This document shows, in pieces, positions 53,109 through 64,000 of a DNA stretch of 64,000 nt. Position 1 is the stretch's first letter. Each line of letters opens with the position of its first letter. Both the position numbers and the translations under genes were made by a program. The stretch is from Dysidea avara (lineage: Eukaryota > Porifera > Demospongiae > Dictyoceratida > Dysideidae), in NCBI RefSeq assembly GCF_963678975.1, contig NC_089281.1:25772765-25836764 (forward strand), read 5' to 3'. A model generated the notes under the pieces. It searched no databases. It was not told the origin of the DNA and was given only the letters and a program-made list of their open reading frames with translations.

Positions 53109-54375
53109 GGAATTTTCAACTGGAGTAGGGACCATAGCACATCGGGAAAAAAAATTGAAACAAGCTGGAGTAATGTACGATATTAAATCACAGTAATACA
53201 ATAGGAAGTGTTATATCCCTGTTGTGCTTAAGAATTTCTATGGTCCCTACTCTAGTTGAAAATTCCAAATTGTTTTGTGTACTTGTTTGTTAACTTTTTT
53301 GTAAATTATTATGACTGGTGAACCCACGCATAAACTTACAGCATCTGAAATGGTGCCGCGCACCCCAGCTATATCAATTATTGTCTGAAAAGTGAAGTAT
53401 CCATTATGCTTTATTGTCAGCTATGTTCAACCTGCTACACAGCATTTCGAATCAGGAACTGTTTGAAAAGCACCTCTGCAATCCATGCATGCCGAAAGAA
53501 AGAAATAGTGCTGTGTGCCCCAGTTATATTGTCTGAAAAGTGAAGTATCCATTACGCTTTGTTGTCAGCTATGTTCAACCTGCTACACAGCATTTCGAAT
53601 CAAGAACTGTTCAAAAACCACCTCTGCAATCCATGCATGCCGAAAGAAAGAAATAGTGCTGTGTGCCCCAGTTATATTGTCTGAAAAGTGAAGTATCCAT
53701 TACGCTTTGTTGTCAGCTATGTTCAACCTGCTACACAGCATTTCGAATCAGGAACTGTTTGAAAAGCACCTCTGCAATCCACGCATGCCGAAAGAAGGAA
53801 ATAGTGCTGTGTGCCCCAGTTATATTATCTGAAAAGTGAAGTATCCATTACGCTTCGTTTTCAGCAATGTTCAACTCGTACAGCAGTACAAATCAAGAAC
53901 TGTTCAAAAAGCATCTCTGCAATCAAAATAGCCGCTATAAAAAGCAGACGATTTCCATTACGAAGGGAAGCCATCACGTGCTACCACCAAATCAACACTT
54001 TTCTCTGTTAGCAAAGGTGAATGGGACACAAAAGAGGACACTGGTAACTCCATGAAGAATGCATTGTACGTACTCCGGTATGCCAAAAGACACCTTTCGG
54101 GCCGAAGTGACGTTGAACAGTGAAAAATCAAGTCCGTAGCCTTAGCCATTATCAAGTTACACTTGTCTGAAGCCATTAGACAGTCAGTCAGGTAGAAAAT
54201 TCCATTATAATTGTTTTAGAAAAAAATTTTGTAGCACCTTGTTGAAAGTGTTTCGGGTCGATCTGAAAGCTTGTTTGGGCTTAGTTTTACCTCACCAATA
54301 CTGCCTCATCGTCGTCAGGAAAATTGTGGGTGATGTTATTTTGTGGGCCACGCCTACTCCTTTGTGGTCCCTACT
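53109..54375 (+). mobile_element. composite repeat, family A, copy 4, with internal tandem units
   Basis: Hairpin module at 53109-53266, then the family A body. A block of about 148 bp is tandemly repeated: TAGTGCTGTGTGCCCC starts at about 53507, 53654 and 53802. Each unit contains GAAAAGTGAAGTATCCATTA and AGCACCTCTGCAATCC. The parental copy at 16232 has a single unit, so amplification followed the duplication. The DEWDTKE-type frame appears at about 53990-54110 in broken form. Confidence 0.75.
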
Positions 54376-54527
54376 GTGGCTGGGACTGAAAATTTATTTT
54401 CTTAGAATATAAATATTGAGGTAAGATTTAATCCCCCATAAATGCTATAACATAAAAATAACTGCAGTCAATCAATCACCTAATGATTGACTCTGTTCAC
54501 AGAAATGCTTTAATACTGATATCTGAG

Positions 54528-54905
54528 GGTGGAAGCGCCTTAAGTACCGTTAAAATGAATTATGTGAACCCTTGTTTTTCAGCATCAGTTAAATGTGTGG
54601 ACGATGTAACAGCATGGCATCATTATTTTACTTACAATAAACATACATAGTTAATGCTAAACTCGCTATACGTGAAATAGTGTTTCATCAATTTTGCCTA
54701 GAAAACTAAGCGCTTTTACAAAACTAAATACATCACCTTAATCCTTACACAAAGCATAATCTAAAAATCTAGTTAACCCCACTGAACCCCACCATTTGCT
54801 GGTTTTGTATTGAGACTATTGAGGTTCACGTGAGATTTTGAACAGAACTATGCAATTAAGGTAATATTTTTCAAGTGGCGTCTAAAGTGCTTCCGCCCTC
54901 CTCTG
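54528..54905. mobile_element. MITE with GGAAGC ends and 8-bp target duplication
   Basis: The ends GGTGGAAGCGCCTTAAG and CTAAAGTGCTTCCGCCC are imperfect inverses. ATCTGAGG occurs on both sides. The parental empty site at about 17205 reads GATGTCTGAGGATGAATG. An 8-bp duplication would suit a hAT-like element. Confidence 0.65.
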
Positions 54906-55081
54906 ATCTGAGGATGTACGTGATGATGAGTTGGCCCATCATTTATTATTACACGATAAATCAAAGCTACCTTATCAATGGTGTCTTGTTTAAGTGATGT
55001 AGCACTGATGACAGGTATGCATGGATCACCATTAAAATAATTACATTGCCTTTGATCAAATTTCTGTAAATTTTCACGCAG

Positions 55082-55464
55082 TATGATAGTACTGTATAGT
55101 AGGGACCACAAAGGAGTAGGCGTGGCCCACAAATAACATCACCCAAAAAAAAAAAAAAACAGTCAATTTTCCGTGACGACAATGAGGCAGTATTGGTTAG
55201 GTAAAACTAAGCCCAACAAGCTTTCAGATCGACCCAAAATACTTTTAACAAGTTGCTACGAAATTTTAAAAATAATCTATTTAACGGAATTTTCTACTAA
55301 CTGATTGACTGACTGCCTGACTGATGCCTTCAGAATTTTCAACTAGAGTAAGGACCATAGCACATTGATAAAAAGTACTGAGACAAGCTGGAGTAGTGCA
55401 CGATATTAAATCACAATAAAACAGTTATATCCCTACTGTGCTCCTTACTCTAGTTGAAAATTCC
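55082..55464 (-). mobile_element. composite repeat, family A, copy 5 (reverse, deleted)
   Basis: It begins with the reverse complement of the family A right end (AGTAGGGACCACAAAGGAGT), includes the CTGACTGACT-type run, and joins directly to a hairpin module at 55333-55464. The central body is missing. Confidence 0.65.
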
Positions 55465-56240
55465 AATTTTTTCTGTGTATTTGTAACTAAACTAACTCTC
55501 TACAGGGTGATTTTTTTGTAGTTGAACTCTCTACAGGTTGACTTGAACTTTCTTTTGGGTAACTTGTTGTTAGCTGAACTCTCTACATGGTGACTTGACT
55601 GTAGCTGAACGTTCTAATAGAAAGATTTATTATGAAGCTGAATGTTCTGTTAGGGTGACTGCACTATTAGAGTATATCTCAATCACGTACTTGTTAACAC
55701 CTAGTTGACTTTCGTAATGTAACTCAGTGGTTTTTTATCTGATTCCTTATAAACCACTGAAAGCTTGTTCTAAAACAATTAATCTATGTCCATACATATT
55801 TGCGGCTGATTTCATAAACTAGTTTGCCTGGTAGGCATGACAAGTAATACTTTTTTATTAACAAAACTCGATTGTGCACTTTTTACACATAGTTGGCATT
55901 TTTGTTATGACTCCATGACTGTTAATGCGATTTCTTTCAAACCACAAAAGGTTTGCACTATGATAGTTACTCTATATACAGACCAATTTTCAAGTAATTC
56001 TGTCAAGCAGTTCACCCTGGAGGCGTGACAACAAATCACCTTGGATTTTTGAAAAATTGTGCATAACTCCCTTGTTCTTTGTCTGATTTGTACCAAAATT
56101 GGACTGTAAATGTGCAGTATAAATGTGCAGTATTACATTCGTACTGCCCTTGAATTTTAAGGGTAATGTACAGTTTTACACTAATTGGAGTGCTACTCCT
56201 ATATGTATAGGAGTAATTTTGCATAACCCTATGCAAATTA
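55465..56240. other. intergenic, no gene seen
   Basis: A locally repeated phrase, GAACTCTCTACA, recurs at about 55493-55590, with dispersed-motif copies at 55600-55684. AT-rich, no exon. Small facing open frames near 55840-56100 overlap on opposite strands and are not supported. Confidence 0.5.
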
Positions 56241-57058
56241 CTCCTATCAAACGATACGGTCGTACCGTTTAAGTAGGGATCGTGGTGAATGTTTCGCGCG
56301 CTGCCCAAAATTCCACCTTTAAAAATCATCCTACAAACATTGTATGCGGCGAAAACCACCTTTACGGAATAGTGCTAGTCCATATAATACATAAAACAGC
56401 ATTAAATACAACAAAACACTTACAGGTGGCCGGATATATATTTTTTTTAAATCGCCAAAATCTCCAAATTTAGTACAACTGCCTCACTGCCTCACTCACT
56501 GACCACAGTCGCAAGCCTAGAGCCCAAACGAAGTAGCGCACAGTCACCATTTTACGCTACAACAACAAGCTCACCAGTTGGATGTGTCTTTTGGGATTCT
56601 GACGAGTGTACGCCCTGTGCGCCTTGTCTTTTCTTTTATCTTCAATCAGGCTGCTTGTCTTCTTCATCAAACGAAACCATATCAAGGCGTTAATTTTCCA
56701 TATCAACACTTTCTTTAAGCAGCATAATAGATGCCACAAAATTATTTAAGGTGCTTAGAGTACGCTACTGTAGCTACGGAGGTACCGGTACTCCACGATA
56801 GGTCACAAGATCATGCCCATTCTTTATTCTACGTATATCAATCTATGGATCGAGACCACGCCCCTTTTATGTTAGCTGTATTTGTGACCACACACCTTCA
56901 AGTTAGTAGGCTGATTCAAGATACTCTAGTTTAATAATTGATCGAAACCACGATGAACACACCCTTTTTCAAGCCCTTTTTGGGCAAGCACACATCTTTT
57001 GCAAGCTGACTTGAGATACTCTAATACAGCAGTCACCCTAATAGAACAGTCACATGTT

Positions 57059-57541
57059 TATAGACGGGTTGCCTATTTAGGGCGTGTCCCTTGTGTAATG
57101 CAAGAAAACGTGACTTTCCGTTTTACGCATGATTACAATGTTGGTCAAGAAGTCAACAAAAAACTCATTTTTTAAAATAGTTTGACAAACGTTTTTGGTT
57201 CTTCAAAGGTACAAGATGAGTTAAAATCATCCAGTCTATCATTCTAAGTAGTAGCAAAGTCTTACAAAGAATGTTTTCAACGAGTTTTATCGCTTTCCAA
57301 AAACCCGAGATTGAGAGAAAATCACCTTCTCACCTTACACGCTGGATATGTTATAGCTCGAACCTTTCTCTATAACATACTTTCTGTTCTGAAGGCTGGC
57401 TAACTCTTGCTTGCTAAAGTTAACCGAAATGTTCATTTTCTTCAATAGCCGCCGTAATACATTTTTGACTTAGCGAACTCGGAAAGTATGTGGAAAATTT
57501 ACGGTAAAACGACCACGCCTTAAAAAGGCTACCCGTCTATA
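57059..57541. mobile_element. 483-bp element inserted in the left foldback arm
   Basis: TATAGACGGGTTGCCT at the left is inverted as AAAGGCTACCCGTCTATA at the right. The opposite arm, reverse-complemented at about 61480-61500, reads CATGTTTATAGCTAGC without interruption. That gives a clean empty site with TATA (or TA) duplicated. Confidence 0.8.
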
Positions 57542-57577
57542 GCTAGCTGTATGCTATAACAAAAAAAACTAAACAAA

Positions 57578-58592
57578 CTAGTATATTAAAAATTATGAAT
57601 TTAAAAATGAAGTAGGGATCCAAGCGATAAAAAGTAGTGAAACAAGAGTTGAGCAATGGTAGTTATTACAGCATAGCTCAGTGGGAAATCCCTACTTTGG
57701 CATGGTATAACAATTATTTTGTGTTCATTGCCAAAGTAGGGATTTCCCACAGAGCTATGCTGTAATATACCACTTTGACACCTCAGATCAAAAGAAACCA
57801 CAGGGTTATATATCACATTGCCCTGACAACAGGGCGATATCTAGATATCGCCCAGTGGTTAGGGCGATATGGCAATATCATGATATAGCCCTGACCACAA
57901 CTGCCTTTGATGCTGAGGCAGCTACAAAACACCAGTTCCCTTTGATTATTTATATAGAGATGCTTAAAGTTTTGCATTGTGGGTTTGAATTAGAGCTGCT
58001 TAAAGTTTTGCATTGTGGGTTTGAGTTAAACATGTTGATTTAGTTAGGGGCATTGTTGTGAAGTAAAAAGAACTGAGTGAGTCAGCATTGCATAGTTCAG
58101 TTACTAAGCATCACTAAATAATCATTTTTGCAATGTGGGGATTGTTTTTCTACAAAGTACATTTCAACTGCATGAAAGATGCCTCAAACATTCACAAACT
58201 ATATGTCTAAGTGTTTATTTTAGCACCTTAGGTAACTTTATTCATCCACAAAGTGGTTATTTGGTTTAAAATGGTATCACTACAACCAGTGAAACCCACA
58301 ATCATTTCTTTTTTGTGCCCACAATTTAAACCCACAATCGATTTTTGCAAACCTCTGTATAAAAGTAATGTGGTGAATGCAGGTTTGTCTTCCTTCACCT
58401 ATTAGGTGAACATACCAGAGTGGTATATATTACTTAATACCATGGTCACTGGGGATTTGCCTGATATATATGCCCAAGCCCAAGGGCCGCAGTATAACTA
58501 TTAAATAACTACCATTGTTCATCTCTTGTTTCACTACTTTTTATCGCTTGGATCCCTACTTCATTTTTAAATTCATAATTTTTAATATACTA
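57578..58592. repeat. palindrome P1, interrupted by an internal insertion
   Basis: The arms ACTAGTATATTAAAAATTAT and AAAAATGAAGTAGGGATCCA are inverted at 58500-58592. The loop holds a stem built on GGGCGATAT (57823-57872) and a direct repeat TTAAAGTTTTGCATTGTGGG at about 57965 and 58000. Confidence 0.75.
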
Positions 58593-58598
58593 TATATA

Positions 58599-61172
58599 GG
58601 CGGAAGCACCGTAAAATAGCGTACCCCTATGTACAATGCTAGTCCTATATATATAGGAGAAATTTTATGTGGGGATACGCAAAATTGTTCCTATATGTAT
58701 AGGAGAAATTTTGCATGGGGTATGCAAAATTGTAAGAAATTTTTTGCATCCTTGGACTAAATTGTTTATCATACTAAAAGATTTTGCATGAGATGTGCTG
58801 ACAGTCACCTGTTCAAAGATGTCACATATTCAAACTCAAGAAATGCACTTGTATAGGCAGTTGACTGAATTCACAGATAGCAAAACAACTGGCGTTATAT
58901 TATTTACTTTAAAAATTGTTAATTTTTTTTGATTAAAAGAAGTAGAACAAGTGATAAATAATGGCATGTATATATAGCTTGGTGAGAAAATCCCTACATT
59001 GACATGTTATAACAATTATTTTGACTAATGTTATTCCGTAAAGGTGATTTTCTTCACGCAAGATGTCTGTAGGATGATTTTTAAAAACAGTTTTCTTGGT
59101 AGTGTGTGCCATTTGGGGTGATCCATACTGTATAGTTGAGATGAGGAAGATTTGTGCTTTTTGCCATTTGAAAAACTTTCCTTTTTACATCGTGACCTTG
59201 CACAGTATTGGTTAGGCATAATAAAGTAGAAACGTCTATGATCAGTGCTAATTATAATGTTTGTTTAACTGAGTTTTCTTCTAACTGTCTAATGCCTTCC
59301 ATATTGTTTACATTAACATCTAAAGAGCATACAACTCACATATAATTAAACACAAAAACGTCTCTGCAACAGTTTCAAAACAGTAGACCACCCCTCTTCA
59401 GCACCTCTCAGTCTGATGTCTAAAGGAGTAGACGCCCATATGTCAGTGGTGGCACCAAGAAAGCTTCTTCTAAACAGATCCAAAGAATTGAATTGATGAC
59501 TGTTAAGTAGAATGTTCCCTAAAATGACAGGTGCTGCCCAAAAAGCTGCCTTTAAAGTCATCCTAGACAAGGCCGGAGGAGACAGTCCCAGTTGATCAGG
59601 CCTGAGCCAGACCGATAATCTGGAGGTGGACCAATTAGCTGACCAGCTTGATCTATATTACTCTCATGCAATCTCTGGACGATCATATCTATACGTGCAT
59701 TTTATTGAAAATGCATGGTACGAGTAGTTACCTATAGTTTCTCAGCCTAACTAAAGCACAAAACTACACGTACAGTACTTCCAATTACCTTACAGTACAG
59801 CATAGCATTCGCATCATTTTGTACAGAAATGATTGTGGGTTCTACGTATCACGTATGTTGACAGTTGGCATTTATCATGTGTACGGCAGGTGCCTTCTTT
59901 GGCACACTTATATCACAATCCAATCTTCATACAATAATCATTAGCACTTTATGGCTTGTCACTCTTGGCTTCTTTTACTGGGAAAAGGGCTGGCTGTGAC
60001 AAACTAGGTGCCTCATCCCACTCCAGGAAGCTGTACACCCATAAATTACATGGCAGTCATCTGGATGAAATTTTGAGTAGAAATCACTCTCCTCTTCAGC
60101 TACCCACTCGTCCTGTCGAGATACTGAGCAAACTCTCAGTCTTACCCCACATCGTGACATTATCAAATAGTGATTGGTCTCGTGACTGTCCACCAGTATA
60201 TTTACATGATGATCCGTTTACTTCATTGCATACAAACCAGTATAGTAGTATACTGCATTTTTGTAACTGTGTAGCCTTTTTATTGTAGCTGTGTGAATTC
60301 ACTGTATACAGCTAGCTGCCTAGTTGCAAATAATAAATTAATTATACGCTATTCTATGAGGGGGTCATGCTACATGGGTTCCCTGTGAAATTTGGAAGAA
60401 AAGTTGCAAGTTGCTAGCTACCTGTAGTTAATTTAGCATCAATTTTAAGGCATTTTCAAGCCTTTAAATTACAAATTCTGCAGCTCCTGGAGGTTGCACC
60501 TCTAGACCCCCTTGAACTTCTAATTGCTATAACTAACTGTACACTGAGCCATATAGCAAGTTTCATGCTGTATCCCCTGTATGTCAGGTCTACAATTACC
60601 TACCTATTATACATAGTATAAATAGTCTGAGGAGCAACAGATAGGTGTGAGCATATTTAGCTACCTAGCAGTGAAATATCACTAAAGTTGCATATCTGAG
60701 TGTCTAATTTTTCAAACGTTTCCTGTGGGGGCATGCCCCCAGACTTCCCTAGAATGCTTGTGCTTCGTACTTTGTTGTGTGTTTCACCCACTGTGCAGCA
60801 ACTCCTCTCATTGGCAGCACCATGTATATAGCAATTTCAACATATACAATGGCCCAATCAACTCTCCTCTGGCCCTGCTAGAAACATCTTATGCTATGAT
60901 AATCACCTTACAGCATAATATTACATCAAGTATAATCTACTTACATCTTATTTAAAGCTCACCAAACTCCTTTGTGTATAATCATTACATGCATAATCAA
61001 ATTTTGCGTACCCCCACGCAATATTTTTCCTATATATATAGGAACAATTTTGTGTACTCCCATGCAAAATTTCTCCCATAAGGAACAATTTTGCGTACCC
61101 CCACACAAAATTTCTCATATATATAGGACTAGCATTGTACGTAGGAGTACGCTATTTTACAGTGCTTCTGCC
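58599..61172. mobile_element. 2.6-kb element with GGCGGAAGCACC ends
   Basis: The terminal inverted repeats begin GGCGGAAGCACCGTAAAATA and GGCAGAAGCACTGTAAAATA. Subterminal repeats of CCTATATATATAGGA and AATTTTGC follow on both sides. The interior has no recognisable transposase. A piece at about 59030-59110 resembles the outer foldback end (CCGTAAAGGTGATTTTCTTC). The ends resemble those of the MITE at 54528. Confidence 0.65.
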
Positions 61173-61180
61173 TAAATATA

Positions 61181-61453
61181 CTAGTATATTAAAAATTATA
61201 AATTTAAAAATGAAGTAGGGTTTCAAGCTATAAAAAGTAGTGAAACAAGATATGAACAATGGTAGCTATTACAGCATAGCTCAGTGGGAAATCCTACTTT
61301 GGCATTGAACACAAAATAATTGTTATACCATGCCAAAGTAGGGATTTAACACTGAGCTATGCTGTAATAGCTACCAATGTTCATATCTTGTTTCACTACT
61401 TTTTATAGCTTGAAACCCTACTTCATTTTTAATTTATAATTTTTAATATACTA
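61181..61453. repeat. palindrome P2, ~273-bp near-perfect hairpin
   Basis: One continuous inverted repeat: AAAAATGAAGTAGGGTTTCA and AGCATAGCTCAGTG on the left are matched in inverse on the right, with a short loop around AACACAAAATAATTG. It is the uninterrupted form of P1. Confidence 0.85.
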
Positions 61454-62040
61454 GTTTGTTTAGTTTTTTTGTTAAAGCATACAGCTAGCTATAAACATGT
61501 GACTGTTTTATTAGGGTGACTGCTGTATTAGAGTCAGCCTGCGAAGATGTGTGTTTGCCCCAAAAAGAGGTGTGGTCATCACGGTTTCAATTGATTATTA
61601 GACTAGAGTATCTCAAATCAGCCTACCAACTTGAAGGTATGTGGTCACACATACAGCTAGCGTAAAAGGGGCATGGTCATCGTGGTCTCGATCAATAGAT
61701 CAATAATACATAGAATAAAGAATGTGCGTGACCTATCGTGGAGTACTGGTACATCCGTACAGTCAGGGGCCATACAGTAGCGTAGTCTAAGCACCTTAAA
61801 TAATTTTGTGGCGTCTATTATGCTGCTTAAAGAAAGTGTTGATATGGAAAATTAATGCCTCGGTATGGTTTCGTTGGATAAAGAAGACAAGCAGTCTGAT
61901 TGAAGATAAAAGAAAAGACAAGGCGCACAGGGCATACACTCGTTGGAACCCCAAAAGGCACATCCCACCGGTGAGTTTGTTGTTGTGGCGTAAAATGGTG
62001 ACCGTGCGCTGCTTCATTTGGGCTCTAGGCTTGCGACTGT

Positions 62041-62194
62041 GGTGAGTGAGTGAGTGAGTGAGTGAGTGAGTGAGTGAGTGAGTGAGTGAGTGAGTGAGTG
62101 AGTGAGTGAGTGAGTGAGTGAGTGAGTGAGTGAGTGAGTGAGTGAGTGAGTGAGTGAGTGAGTGAGTGAGTGAGTGAGTGAGTGAGTGAGTGAG
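62041..62194 (+). repeat. GTGA tetranucleotide array, ~38 units
   Basis: A perfect GTGA/GAGT run of about 154 bp in the right arm of the 6.2-kb foldback. The corresponding left arm has only a short related CTCACTCACTGA stretch near 56490, so the array expanded on one arm. Confidence 0.95.
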
Positions 62195-62429
62195 ACGAAA
62201 TTTCGAGTTTTGACAGTTTTTTTAAATTCTATATCCGGCCGTTATAGTAAGTGTTTTCTTGTTTTTAATGCTACACTTGATGTTAGATGGACTAATATTA
62301 TTCCGTAAAGGTGATTTTTGTCACGTAAAGAGTTTCTAAGCTGGTTTTTAAGGGTGGTATTTTTGGCGGCGCGTGTCACTTTTGATGCAACCCTACTTAA
62401 ACAGTACTACTGTACTGTTTTATAGGAGG

Positions 62430-63160
62430 GTCATTCCATGTCAGATCAACAAGGAATTTAGGGTCACCTCTCGGATTTTGACGAAACTTGGTGTGGTTGT
62501 AGTACCTGTGGTGCTTATCACTCATGCAAATTTTTAGCTCCATACATTCCATAGTTTCTGATTTATGACCACCAATATTTTGAATATTTCATGAAAAATT
62601 GGTCCATCTCTAGTTACAAAATCAACTGCAACTTTGTACTTTGTAAATACTTTTAAACGCAATTTTCACTGATGGAAGACTGTTGATTGACCTTTCCAGT
62701 GATCCCTAAATTATGGGATATCTACTTAATTATGGTTCAAACTACTTCATTGAAAACTTTAATCCTTTCTGTTTTGAAAAATGCTGTTCAATTTCTTTTG
62801 TGAATAATGATTGGGTCATAGTCTATGTTTGATAAGATTTTTGTGGTGGGACCACAATGGACTCAAGAGATATAATGAATTATGTTGTGGTATGCGGTGG
62901 AATTTGCAGTCTATTATTGCTGTATTGGAGTGTACACCTCAAATAACCACTCGCAACAAGGTCATGCCAAGTTTGTCTTACAGAGTGAAGGTGTCTAGGT
63001 ACATTGCAACCTGTATTAGTGACCACCTGTATTGAAAGACCATCTATAAGCTGCAGTTAAGTTATACTTCATTAATGTATAGCACCAAAGCATCAACCCT
63101 TTCTAGCAAGTCCAAAAATGGTCCTTATTAGACAGGTTGACTATAAATGAGATCATCATA
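62430..63160. other. no gene seen
   Basis: Begins GTCATTCCATGTCAGATCAA; AT-rich, with stops in all frames on both strands beyond short chance runs. It reads like the body of an old repeat, but no second copy is present here. Confidence 0.45.
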
Positions 63161-63164
63161 CACA

Positions 63165-64000
63165 TTAATGTTGTACCATCTCTTCAGTTATACCTTATTT
63201 ATTAAGTAAAATCTTGCCGTAGTGCACTTACATACATATCCCCACTCTATACTATTCAAGTTACGTACATGGCTGCATAGGTACAACAGACCTCCTCAAA
63301 AAGGATATCTGGGTACCTTGATAGCCTCATGATCTCACTTTATAATTGTACGTACATTTTGGACCCAAGACAAGTCTGTGGTTTCTCAAAAATGAACACT
63401 TCATCAATGGTCCAGGGAATAGAAGAGTTACACTATATACAGTGGATGCATTACTTGTACCAAGATTTTTTTATATTATTAACACTTGCTTGTACCTCAA
63501 TGCATGATTTATAGTACTATAATTACTAAAATTAATTGTTTTTCAAAGTATTTTGTGTTCACGTTTTGAAGATCAGTACAGGTAAATGGTAAATATGTGG
63601 TCACCATGTTTACTTCCTACGTGAGTATGTGTATGAATTTATGACTTGATCTTCAAAGTGGTCGTGAATGTAAAGTAATGCAGTAATTAATTTCACACAT
63701 TGAGGTACAATTAATGCATGTATATGGTAAAACCCCTCCATTGCTAGGACCATAATAAAGTGCTCATATTACAGAAGCCACAGAAGTATCTTGGTCTAAA
63801 TGTACGTGCACCGCTACAGTGGGAGCACAGTGTATAAACAGGTGTCCTGGTTATCAAGGTATCCAGGTATCCCTTCTGAGGAGTTCTGTTGTATGTACCT
63901 ATGCAGCCACATATGGAACTTAAATATGGCTAAGTCCACTACAGTAGGATTCAACTTAATAAAGAAGGTACTTGTGAAGAGATGGTACAACATTTACATG
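63165..64000. repeat. inverted repeat running off the window edge
   Basis: TGTTGTACCATCTCTTCA (63169) and TGGCTGCATAGGTAC (63271) are both inverted on the right, at 63890-63995. Arms are roughly 150 bp or more with about 500 bp between, which suggests another foldback element whose right end lies at or beyond 64000. Confidence 0.7.

Larger units (their letters stand above)
50620..55073 (+). repeat. segmental duplication of 14919-17356
   Basis: Collinear with the SNRNP200 5' end: exon 1, intron 1, exon 2, about 2 kb of intron 2 including family A copy 2, and the GATGACAGGTATGCATGGAT stretch at the far end. The copy has gained a foldback at 51103-52705, a MITE at 54528-54905 and extra 148-bp tandem units. 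The parental locus has gained the MITE at 15340-15643. It lies 5 kb downstream of the parent gene, in the same orientation. Confidence 0.9.
56241..62429. mobile_element. 6.2-kb foldback / nested element complex
   Basis: The ends match in inverse: CTCCTAT-AAAC-TAC-GT-TAC-GTTTAAGTAGGG at the left, and the same pattern read back from 62429. Both arms then carry CCGTAAAGGTGATTTT, the sequence of a roughly 60-codon open frame (56557-56739 minus, 61806-62045 plus), and the GTGACTG...TTAGAG motif. The arms end at a palindrome on each side (57578-58592 and 61181-61453). Between the palindromes sits an element with GGCGGAAGCACC ends (58599-61172). No transposase is recognised. Confidence 0.75.

Noticed and set aside
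53811..54176. Open frames of 62-72 codons on both strands
   Set aside because: They are part of family A repeat copy 4; frames are broken relative to other copies.
56557..62045. Matching ~60-codon frames in both arms of the 6.2-kb foldback (56557-56739 minus, 61806-62045 plus)
   Set aside because: Peptide similarity is fully explained by DNA identity of the inverted arms; no domain or splice context supports a gene.
62811..63035. 74-codon plus-strand frame
   Set aside because: AT-rich repeat DNA, no domain, no splice signals that join it to anything.

Overview
The window is eukaryotic and most likely metazoan nuclear DNA. Its genes are split by many short GT-AG introns, the sequence is AT-rich, and most non-coding DNA is palindromic or foldback repeats. 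A demosponge is my best guess. The reason is a decayed gene of the cysteine-rich multi-membrane-span type that I associate with sponge and other early-branching animal proteomes, plus conserved intron-rich gene structures. This is inference; no taxon marker is decisive.

Layout. (1) 1-5.4 kb: gene-poor, small MITE-like palindromes, one anonymous open frame. (2) 5.8-14.7 kb, minus strand: a gene of at least 22 exons joining a PH domain, a Btk-type zinc motif, a long low-complexity linker, ankyrin repeats and WD40-like repeats. (3) 14.69-14.94 kb: 243-bp head-to-head intergenic spacer, a probable bidirectional promoter. (4) 14.94-45.55 kb, plus strand: a complete 50-exon SNRNP200/Brr2 gene. It encodes the U5 snRNP double-cassette RNA helicase, 2,158 residues by my exon sum, with every splice phase agreeing. 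(5) Nested in its 6-kb intron 26, on the opposite strand: three tandem single-exon alpha-kinase genes. Two are intact at exactly 282 residues and the third carries two frameshifts. All three begin MGxxxS, an N-myristoylation-type start. (6) 48.5-50.4 kb, minus strand: a pseudogene of the cysteine-rich multi-span membrane protein. (7) 50.62-55.07 kb: a segmental copy of the first two SNRNP200 exons plus downstream DNA, since split by younger insertions. (8) 56.24-62.43 kb: a 6.2-kb foldback structure containing several nested elements. (9) 62.4-64 kb: repeats running off the edge.

The helicase is housekeeping splicing machinery. The alpha-kinases and the PH/Btk/ANK/WD protein look like signalling components, with no evident functional tie to the helicase beyond location. 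Much of the novelty lies in the repeats: five copies of one hairpin family, foldbacks up to about 1.6 kb and 6.2 kb, pairs of filled and empty insertion sites, and a dispersed ~20-28 bp near-palindromic motif containing CTCTATTAGAG present about 20 times on both strands.
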